The position numbers and the translations under genes are program-made. The notes under the pieces are model-generated. The model was not told the DNA's origin, searched no databases, and saw only the letters and a list, made by a program, of their open reading frames with translations. 7,965 nucleotides of DNA from Acidobacteriota bacterium (GTDB lineage: Bacteria; Acidobacteriota; Terriglobia; Acidiferrales; UBA7541), in contig PLZZ01000059.1 of the NCBI GenBank assembly GCA_003153585.1, positions 2,779-10,743 of the forward strand, read 5' to 3'. Shown here in pieces: positions 1 through 5,815 of the stretch. The first letter of the stretch is position 1. The number at the start of each line of letters is the position of its first letter.

Positions 1-299
1 CCTTCGCCGCCCCGCATTGCGAAAATCCCGTTCCCTGCACGGACATAGAAATCCCTTATAGAACGTATCAGTTTTCGTGTTGACGTTAGTAACTACAATG
101 TGATACCAACACTCACAATTCTTGGGGAATAGGTCCGAGGGCGAATTAATATGGCATCGCGCCGTAAGAATTCAGGTCACCAATGTCTCACAGCCTGTCT
201 AGCCCCGTCGCGATTTTTCGCCGGTGAGGTTATGGATTTCCCCGCGCCAATCTGCAATCGGTCCAATCTCGCAGGTGTCCAGACTCAAAAGGAGAAGTC
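1..299. other. Non-coding leader upstream of the receptor gene
   Basis: No convincing gene lies in this stretch. The forward frames are closed by stops within about 80 bases of the left edge, so at most a very short C-terminal tail of an upstream gene could be present, and I cannot support one. The stretch holds a possible promoter (about 80-107) and the ribosome-binding site AAGGAG at 289-294, five bases before the receptor ATG. If the promoter call is right, the mRNA has a leader of about 185 nt. I recognise no riboswitch in it. Confidence 0.5.
80..107 (+). promoter_or_regulatory. Candidate sigma70-type promoter of the receptor gene
   Basis: TTGACG at 80-85 matches a -35 box with one mismatch. 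GATACC at 102-107, 16 bases further on, is a weak -10 box. An alternative -10, TACAAT at 94-99, has a poorer -35 partner. Between the boxes lies the imperfect inverted repeat GTTAGT-A-ACTACA (85-97), whose core resembles the palindrome upstream of the SDR gene. This is inferred from motif matching only. Confidence 0.3.
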
Positions 300-3200
300 A
301 TGAGGAAACTGATCTCATTCGCATGTGCCTTGATCTTATCCGGTTGCTGGCTGATAGCGACTCCAGTAGCGTCTGGGCAGGGCGTCGGCACATCAGGCAG
401 CATCAGCGGTACCGTGACGGATCCGCAGGGAGGTGTCCTCCCGAAGGCGAGCGTCGTGGCCGTAGAAATGGCCCAGGGAAACCAATACTCGGCCACCACC
501 GACGAGAGCGGCCAGTATCGCCTCACAAGCCTCCTGCCCGGGACTTACAAAGTTACAGTGAAGATTGACAGGTTTGAGACCCAGGCTATGACCGGCGTCG
601 TCGTCAATGTCGGAGAGACCGTCAGTCTTGATGTCCACCTGAAGCTTGCAACTACGTCGCAGACAGTTGAGGTCAGCGCAATTCCTCCCGTGGTGGAAAC
701 CGAAAGGGGCAGCCAGGCAAACACGCTTACACAGCAGTACATTGAGGATCTCCCGATCGACCGCCGCGATTATCTTACTTTTACCCTACTACTCCCGGGG
801 GTCTCGGATTCCACGCGGCTGGCGGATGACCAGGATTTTCGAGTGAAGCAAACACCGCAAAGCGGACTTTCCTTCTATGGAAGTAACGGCCGCGGTAACA
901 GCATCACCGTTGACGGTGGCGAGGCTCAGGACGATGCCGGCGGCGTACGCCCAACTATCAGCCAGGACGCCGTTCAGGAATTCCAGGTGAACCGCAGCAA
1001 CTACACAGCCGAACTGGGCGGTGCAAACGGCGCGTCAATCAACATCGTCTCGAAATCAGGCTCGAACGATATTCACGGCAGCCTATTCGGCTATTTCCGT
1101 AACGATGCGATGGACGCTCGTGATCCGTTCGCCTTCAGCTCGGCGCTTCAACCCGGAGCGGTGTTCGATCCGACCCAACCCGACTCAGTGGGCGCACCCG
1201 TTAAGGATTCGCTGCAGCGCTATCAATTCGGCGGCTCTATAGGCGCTCCCATAAAAAAGGACAAGACCTTCGTGTTCTTTGCGTTCGAAGGTTTGCGTCA
1301 GGATGCGCAGAATGCGGTGCCGCTGCTGACGAGTACGTCCGTCCTTCGTCCTACTTTCGACCAACAGACCCAGATTCTCGCCCCGTTGGCAGCAAACCCA
1401 TCTCCGGTTCCGATACCTTGCCTGAGCGGCCCAGTCGGGACCGCTGTGGCTGCGCAATTGGGAGTGCCGACATCGCTGCCACCCGCCATCTGCGCTCAGG
1501 TCCTTGGTGGCGTGTTAACCGTTAACAACGTGAACCCCGCCGCTACTCCCATCGGTGCCTACCTCGTCAGCCAGTTTGAGTCGCAGGGAGGACTTTTCGA
1601 CTACAACTCCCGCGATTACTTGGCTTCCGCACGCCTCGATCACCACGTCGACGCGAACAACCAGCTCTTTCTAAGCTATCGCTACTCACACGACCTGGAG
1701 CAAAACCCGGACGTACAATCTCTCACAGCCTTCTCGGCCGGCAGTTCGATCCACGACTATGACAACAACATACAGGGCGCCTGGTTTCACCAGTTCAGCC
1801 CGACTACTCAGAACGAGTTGCGGGTGCAATGGGATTACAACGGTTTCAATGTGATTCCGAACGAACCCGGCCAGGCAGGGCTCCAAATTCCCGGTTTCAT
1901 AAACAATTTAGGGACCAACATCTTCTTGCCTAACCTCACCATTCTGCGCCGCACCGAATTTGCCGACAATGTCACCATGATCCGTGGCCGTCACACAGTA
2001 CAGTTCGGCGTTGACGAATTGCTGCGCGGGAATCACACCGAATCCCACACGTTTCTTCCGGGACGGTTTGTCTTCAGCACTCTTCCGGATTTTGGAACCC
2101 TCCTGTCTCCGCTGCTTCCCAGCCTGTCTCCTCTAGAGTCGGCTTCCTTCGGACTGCCACAGGTCTATCAGCAGGGCTTTGGTAATCCGGACTACCCTGC
2201 ATACACTCGGCCCCTGACCGGACTGTACGTGCAGGACTCGTGGAAGATCACATCCAATTTCACGTTGAACTACGGCCTGCGCTACGATATCGATTCACAA
2301 TTTCAACCTCTGAACACCTACTACAAGGACTTCTCCCCCCGTGTGTCGTTTGCGTGGGATCCTTTCAACGATCACAAAACCGTAGTTCGCGGCGGGTACG
2401 GGATTTTCTACGGACCCATCGACGCGCAGATCCCCCAAGTGGATTTGAGCCTCGGCGTCCTCAACCACAATCGCAGCACAGTAGAGAACCAGCACAACAA
2501 ATCGCAAGTTCCCGACCAGGTCAACAATGCTGTAAACACCTGCGGAATCAGCGGCATTCCGGGAGACCCATTCCCTGGGAACGGGACTAGCCCCTGTAAC
2601 CGCTTCATCTCCATCTACGTGGATCCGCTTGCGCTCCCCCCACCCGGTGTCCCGGGATTGCAAAGCGCCGCGGTTGTTTTCCAAACATTGTTTGCCCAGG
2701 GAGCGATCCAGTGCACAACCCCTGCGCCGGGGAATAACGCGTGTATTACACCGGGGGCCGGGCCGGGTGGCGTAGCCCAGTTCGGCATCAATGTTGCGAG
2801 TTCAGGCCAACTCTCACCGTTGACAGTGCTCTTTAGCAACCCTCCCAACTACAGGCCGCCTCAATCGCAACAAGCTTCGTTGGGGATTGAACGCGAGATC
2901 ACGCCCAGCTTCTCGATCGGTGTCAGCGGGATTTACTCGCATACTCTGTATCTCCCGGTTGCCATCGACACGAATCTGCTGCCAACTACCCCGACGAGCA
3001 CGGTCACGCTGGCCAACGGGAAGCCATTTACCTATAAGAACTGGAATCTATTTGCAGGGAGCGACCCGCTACTCGGTGGGGTGCTCGCCCCCGAAACGCC
3101 GTCTCTGCCTTGCGCGGCGACAGTGGCAAACCCGAATCAGCCCTTCAACTGCTTTGTGAATCCGCTGATTACTCAGAACAATCAATACACCTCCGCGGCG

Positions 3201-3908
3201 TCTTCCCTGTACGAAGGGTTGATCCTGGAGATGAAGAAGCGTTTTAGTAACCACTTCATGCTGTTTGGGAACTACACCTTCAGCAAGGGCTTCGACACTT
3301 CCACGGACTTCAATACGGACTACGGACCGCAGGACCCGACTCAGCTCGGGTTGGATCGAGGACTTTCGGAGTTTGATCAGCGGCACAAGGTTGTGGTCGC
3401 TGGCGTGTTCGATAGCCCGTGGAAGGGTTTCCTTTCCGGCTTCCAGCTTTCTCCCATTTTTACCTACCACAGCGGACTGCCGTTCAATCTACTGGCTGGT
3501 GGTGAAGTAAACGGTGACAATCACATCACCAACGAGCGCCCCCTAGGCTCGCCGCGCGACACGGGTCTCGGGCCCAACTTCTATGACTGGGACATGCGTT
3601 TGAGCTGGCGGCACAAACTGGGAGAGAGGGTCGACATGACGCTCACGGCAGAAGGGTTCAATATCTTGAACCGCACGAATTTTGCCAGTGTGAACAACGA
3701 AGTGAACCCTTTGTTTGGCATTCAGACGGCGGGTCTATGCCCCAAATCAGGGCAATGCGCTACGGGAAATACTTCGTTTAATGTGCACGGCCTCCGGTCC
3801 GGCACCGTATTGCCGGACGGCGAGGTTGTCACGCCCAGCACGCCGCTGGCTTTCACTTCGGCGTTTCCGAAACGCCAGGTGCAGCTCGGGATCCGGTTCG
3901 GCTTCTGA
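300..3908 (+). CDS. TonB-dependent receptor, Oar-like, with carboxypeptidase-regulatory-like N-terminal domain
   Basis: This 1202-residue outer-membrane protein probably imports a large or scarce nutrient (ligand unknown) using energy passed on by TonB. Residues 1 to about 26 form an export signal: MRK, a hydrophobic core, then VASGQ. Residues about 33-117 are a CarboxypepD_reg-like beta-sandwich, opening SISGTVTDPQGG. Residues about 130-255 are the plug, containing GSNGRGNSITVDGG and ending in the plug-like stretch GANGASINIVSKSGSNDIHG. The rest is the beta-barrel, closing with LGIRFGF, a terminal Phe typical of BAM-assembled barrels. The length suits the Oar-like family of Acidobacteriota. 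The start is set by AAGGAG five bases upstream of the ATG. Two oddities: an LSGC lipobox-like tetrad at residues 13-16, and ten cysteines in the mature region, all in five close pairs. No tonB/exbBD or polysaccharide-degradation gene adjoins it, so the substrate cannot be predicted. The family call is secure. Confidence 0.93.
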   Translation: MRKLISFACALILSGCWLIATPVASGQGVGTSGSISGTVTDPQGGVLPKASVVAVEMAQGNQYSATTDESGQYRLTSLLPGTYKVTVKIDRFETQAMTGVVVNVGETVSLDVHLKLATTSQTVEVSAIPPVVETERGSQANTLTQQYIEDLPIDRRDYLTFTLLLPGVSDSTRLADDQDFRVKQTPQSGLSFYGSNGRGNSITVDGGEAQDDAGGVRPTISQDAVQEFQVNRSNYTAELGGANGASINIVSKSGSNDIHGSLFGYFRNDAMDARDPFAFSSALQPGAVFDPTQPDSVGAPVKDSLQRYQFGGSIGAPIKKDKTFVFFAFEGLRQDAQNAVPLLTSTSVLRPTFDQQTQILAPLAANPSPVPIPCLSGPVGTAVAAQLGVPTSLPPAICAQVLGGVLTVNNVNPAATPIGAYLVSQFESQGGLFDYNSRDYLASARLDHHVDANNQLFLSYRYSHDLEQNPDVQSLTAFSAGSSIHDYDNNIQGAWFHQFSPTTQNELRVQWDYNGFNVIPNEPGQAGLQIPGFINNLGTNIFLPNLTILRRTEFADNVTMIRGRHTVQFGVDELLRGNHTESHTFLPGRFVFSTLPDFGTLLSPLLPSLSPLESASFGLPQVYQQGFGNPDYPAYTRPLTGLYVQDSWKITSNFTLNYGLRYDIDSQFQPLNTYYKDFSPRVSFAWDPFNDHKTVVRGGYGIFYGPIDAQIPQVDLSLGVLNHNRSTVENQHNKSQVPDQVNNAVNTCGISGIPGDPFPGNGTSPCNRFISIYVDPLALPPPGVPGLQSAAVVFQTLFAQGAIQCTTPAPGNNACITPGAGPGGVAQFGINVASSGQLSPLTVLFSNPPNYRPPQSQQASLGIEREITPSFSIGVSGIYSHTLYLPVAIDTNLLPTTPTSTVTLANGKPFTYKNWNLFAGSDPLLGGVLAPETPSLPCAATVANPNQPFNCFVNPLITQNNQYTSAASSLYEGLILEMKKRFSNHFMLFGNYTFSKGFDTSTDFNTDYGPQDPTQLGLDRGLSEFDQRHKVVVAGVFDSPWKGFLSGFQLSPIFTYHSGLPFNLLAGGEVNGDNHITNERPLGSPRDTGLGPNFYDWDMRLSWRHKLGERVDMTLTAEGFNILNRTNFASVNNEVNPLFGIQTAGLCPKSGQCATGNTSFNVHGLRSGTVLPDGEVVTPSTPLAFTSAFPKRQVQLGIRFGF

Positions 3909-3924
3909 TCGATTGCGCGGTAGT

Positions 3925-3941
3925 TTCGATCGTAGATCGAA
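3925..3941. repeat. Short perfect inverted repeat after the receptor stop
   Basis: TTCGATC (3925-3931) and GATCGAA (3935-3941) are exact reverse complements separated by GTA. The stem begins 16 bases after the receptor stop codon. It could help stabilise the 3' end of the receptor mRNA, but it is AT-balanced, short and lacks a U tract. Its function is not established. Confidence 0.4.
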
Positions 3942-3959
3942 TGGTGCCGGGTATTGCGC

Positions 3960-4004
3960 GGCCGGGCCGAGATTTGAACTGAGAAGTATTCTCTCGGTCC
4001 GGCC
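3960..4004 (+). terminator. GC-rich hairpin, possible transcription terminator of the receptor gene
   Basis: A 13-bp stem pairs 3960-3972 (GGCCGGGCCGAGA) with 3992-4004 (TCTCGGTCCGGCC). Its only non-Watson-Crick pair is one G-U, and a further C-G pair (3959/4005) can be added. The loop is 19 nt. It is the strongest hairpin in the spacer between the receptor and the channel. The sequence after it (GTCGTTGATCC) has no run of T, so it is not a textbook intrinsic terminator; a U-tract-independent or mRNA-stabilising hairpin is as likely. Confidence 0.45.
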
Positions 4005-4048
4005 GTCGTTGATCCGGCGACAAGTCCCATACCGGTCCGAAGTGCCGA

Positions 4049-4062
4049 CGCTCGAACGAGCG
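4049..4062. repeat. Short inverted repeat upstream of the channel gene
   Basis: CGCTCG (4049-4054) and CGAGCG (4057-4062) are exact reverse complements separated by AA, about 48 bases before the channel ATG. The two-base gap is too short for a stable RNA loop, so if it matters it would be as a DNA-binding site. In GC-rich DNA this may be chance. Confidence 0.25.
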
Positions 4063-4109
4063 CTGTATCTCCTGCGCGCGCGTTACATCTTTGAAGGAAT
4101 TGGAAACCA

Positions 4110-4826
4110 ATGCTATCACCCATGTTCGGTGAGTTTATGGGCACTCTGGTCCTGGTTCTGCTGGGCAACGGTGTAATCGCCGACGTAGTTCTCTCACGCT
4201 CCAAGGGAGAAGGCGGTGGATGGATTTCGATATCGACGGGCTGGGCGATTGCGGCCATGGCGGGAATTTTCACTGCTCTCGCGTGCGGAAGCAGTGACGC
4301 CCACATCAATCCTGCCGTAACGCTGGGCGTGGCTATCGTTAGTGGCAATTTTTCCAAACTCTTGCCGTACGTCACCGCGCAAATGTTGGGAGCATTTGTT
4401 GGGTCAGTTCTCGTCTGGCTTCATTTCCTGCCGCATTGGGCTGCCACTGCAGACCCGGTCAGAAAATTGGGCTGCTTCTGCAGCCACCCATCCATTCCCA
4501 ATAAAGTGACCAACCTGGTCAGCGAAATTATTCCCACAACGCTGCTGGTGTTTGTTGCCGTTTGCATTTTGACACGCGCCAATTTACCTGCTGGTTTCGG
4601 CCCGGTCCTGATCGCCGCACTGGTCTGGGGACTGATTCTCGCGCTCGCTGGGCCAACCGGCACCAGCATGAACCCGGCGCGTGATCTCGGATCGCGAATC
4701 GCCCACGCGATCCTGCCGATTGCAGGCAAAGGCAGTTCCGATTGGGGATACGCTCCCATTTCTGTGATCGGCACACTAGCAGGCGGCGCGCTCGCCGGAT
4801 TGGCAATCCGTCTTCTACATATTTAG
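4110..4826 (+). CDS. MIP-family channel, aquaglyceroporin (GlpF-like)
   Basis: This 238-residue inner-membrane channel should carry glycerol or other small neutral solutes, and possibly water. It shows the MIP fold: hydrophobic helices at about 5-28, 40-60, 84-106, 136-155, 160-181 and 212-236, plus two half-helices carrying the NPA boxes INPAVTL (N67-A69) and MNPARD (N188-A190, R191). D192 after NPAR and basic R196 are glyceroporin-type marks. However, the residue three before the second NPA is T185, where E. coli GlpF has Phe and AqpZ has Thr, and S218/V219 replace the Pro-Leu usual in glyceroporins. The pore is therefore of mixed character. The start is supported by GAAGGAA ten bases upstream. 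The spacer hairpins on both sides suggest a monocistronic unit. No glycerol kinase or glycerol-3-phosphate dehydrogenase gene is nearby, so I give no gene symbol. Confidence 0.88.
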   Translation: MLSPMFGEFMGTLVLVLLGNGVIADVVLSRSKGEGGGWISISTGWAIAAMAGIFTALACGSSDAHINPAVTLGVAIVSGNFSKLLPYVTAQMLGAFVGSVLVWLHFLPHWAATADPVRKLGCFCSHPSIPNKVTNLVSEIIPTTLLVFVAVCILTRANLPAGFGPVLIAALVWGLILALAGPTGTSMNPARDLGSRIAHAILPIAGKGSSDWGYAPISVIGTLAGGALAGLAIRLLHI

Positions 4827-4886
4827 ACGAGGCGCAAAACCTGTTAAAGCTTGCTGCCACAGCGAATAGCAGTTGCGGACGATGTT

Positions 4887-4918
4887 GCTCGAAAATCCAC
4901 GACCGGTGATTTTCGAGC
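4887..4918 (+). terminator. Perfect 11-bp hairpin after the channel gene
   Basis: GCTCGAAAATC (4887-4897) and GATTTTCGAGC (4908-4918) are exact reverse complements around a 10-nt loop that itself contains the palindrome ACCGGT. It begins about 60 bases after the channel stop codon and before the operon promoter region, which is where a terminator would be expected. No T-run follows, so intrinsic termination is not assured. It could instead be a dyad DNA-binding site. Confidence 0.45.
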
Positions 4919-4955
4919 CGTAGAGTTCCTTCAAGCAAAGGTCGTCAGCAACTAG

Positions 4956-4970
4956 TGTTAGTCACTAACA
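4956..4970. promoter_or_regulatory. Perfect 15-bp palindrome, candidate operator 1
   Basis: TGTTAGT-C-ACTAACA is a perfect inverted repeat with 7-bp arms and a single central base. Its size and symmetry resemble sites bound by homodimeric TetR-family repressors, and it sits where the -35 region or spacer of the SDR operon promoter would be. The regulator is not encoded in the window. Palindromicity is seen directly; the operator role is inferred. Confidence 0.55.
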
Positions 4971-4975
4971 TGTGT

Positions 4976-4981
4976 TATAAA
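4976..4981 (+). promoter_or_regulatory. -10-like box of the SDR operon promoter
   Basis: TATAAA is one mismatch from the sigma70 consensus. It lies between the two palindromes and would place the transcription start at about 4988. No good -35 hexamer exists 16-18 bases upstream (TAGTGT at 4953-4958 is poor), so the promoter may be weak, activator-dependent or wrongly placed. Confidence 0.35.
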
Positions 4982-4993
4982 CAAACGTTTGTT
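4980..4993. promoter_or_regulatory. Perfect 14-bp palindrome, candidate operator 2
   Basis: AACAAACGTTTGTT is self-complementary over all 14 bases. It overlaps the end of the -10-like box and the predicted transcription start, a position from which a bound repressor would block initiation. It is a different sequence from the palindrome at 4956-4970, so the two may be read by different proteins, or one may be incidental. The role is inferred. Confidence 0.5.
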
Positions 4994-5030
4994 GTCAAGA
5001 GGGAAACTTCTCAGTGCGGCAGCAAATAAG

Positions 5031-5798
5031 GTGAAAACCCGGCAAATCTTCGATCTCACCGGACGCGTCGCGATCGTTACCGGCGGTTCCGTCGGCCTAG
5101 GCCGGCAGATGGCCGAAGGCTTGGCCGAAATGGGCGCGAATCTGGTGCTCTGCGCGCGCAAGAAAGAGCGCTGCGAGCGGGCCGCAGAGGAATTGCGAAA
5201 GTTGGGCGTTCAAGTTCTCGCGCTCGGCTGCGATGTCAAAGAACCCGCCAGCATTCAAGAGGTTGCCGACGCCACCTTCAAACAATTTGGGCGCATCGAC
5301 ATCTTGATTAACAATGCCGGCACTTCCTGGGGCGCGCCGGTGGAATCAATGACGCTCGAGCAGTGGAATAAAGTGATCGAAACCAACCTCACCGGAACCT
5401 TTCTGTTTTCGCAAGCGGTGGGCAAAGTCATGATCGCGCAACGCCGCGGAAAAATTATCAACATCGCCTCAGTTGCCGGGCTGCGTGGTTCATCTCCGAA
5501 TTTTTCCGCCATCGGTTACAGCGCCAGCAAAGGCGGTGTGATCATTTTCACCAAAGATTTGGCCTGCAAGTGGGGCATGCATAATATTCACGTCAATGCG
5601 ATTGCCCCCGGCTGGTTCCCGACCGACATGTCGGGAAAAATCATCGAACGTAACAAAGAGACGCTATTGGCGGGCATACCTTTGGGCCGCTTCGGCGGGC
5701 CTCATGATTTAAAGGGCGCCGCTATTTTTCTCGCTTCCGACGCGTCAGATTTTGTGACCGGAAACATCCTGGTAGTCGACGGAGGCCAATCCGCCTAG
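5031..5798 (+). CDS. Short-chain dehydrogenase/reductase (classical SDR, gluconate-5-dehydrogenase-like)
   Basis: This is a cytosolic NAD(P)-dependent oxidoreductase interconverting an alcohol and a ketone; the substrate is unknown. Numbered from the GTG chosen here (255 residues), it has the Rossmann glycine motif TGGSVGLG at 17-24, the CDV acidic residue D68, NNAG at 94-97, and the full catalytic tetrad N119, S147, Y163 and K167 (YSASK). R43 with no acidic residue at the end of strand 2 suggests NADP(H). The C-terminus ends VVDGGQSA, as usual for classical SDRs. The start is uncertain. The frame is open back to TTG at 4989, giving 269 residues, but that codon lies inside a perfect palindrome and has no ribosome-binding site. 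GTG at 5031 gives the typical family length but has only a weak upstream AATAAG. It is probably the first gene of an operon with the ligase and dehydrogenase, so a hydroxyacyl- or ketoacyl-type substrate is plausible but unproven. Resemblance to gluconate 5-dehydrogenase is by overall look only. Confidence 0.88.
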   Translation: MKTRQIFDLTGRVAIVTGGSVGLGRQMAEGLAEMGANLVLCARKKERCERAAEELRKLGVQVLALGCDVKEPASIQEVADATFKQFGRIDILINNAGTSWGAPVESMTLEQWNKVIETNLTGTFLFSQAVGKVMIAQRRGKIINIASVAGLRGSSPNFSAIGYSASKGGVIIFTKDLACKWGMHNIHVNAIAPGWFPTDMSGKIIERNKETLLAGIPLGRFGGPHDLKGAAIFLASDASDFVTGNILVVDGGQSA

Positions 5799-5815
5799 AA
5801 CAGGCGAGGCATGCT

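Noticed and set aside
2295..2684. Minus-strand frames of about 130 codons inside the receptor barrel
   Set aside because: The sense-strand receptor is continuous and has clear barrel features here; the antisense frames have no supporting signal.
3909..4109. Possible tRNA or small RNA in the structured spacer
   Set aside because: The stems do not form a cloverleaf, there is no T-arm GTTCRA motif in place and no CCA end. Simple hairpins explain the structure.
3715..4176. Plus-strand open frame of 153 codons overlapping the receptor end and channel start
   Set aside because: Out of frame with both well-supported genes, rich in Arg and Ser as shadow frames are, and with no family resemblance.
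3722..4375. Long minus-strand open frame (217 codons) across the receptor/channel junction
   Set aside because: It overlaps the conserved C-terminus of the receptor and the first NPA region of the channel on the opposite strand, shows no recognisable motif and has no convincing ribosome-binding site. It is a shadow of GC-rich coding DNA.
4970..4980. ATG at 4970 as a start for the SDR gene
   Set aside because: It is out of frame with the SDR and its frame reaches a stop within a few codons; the overlapping GTG at 4972 closes at once with TAA.
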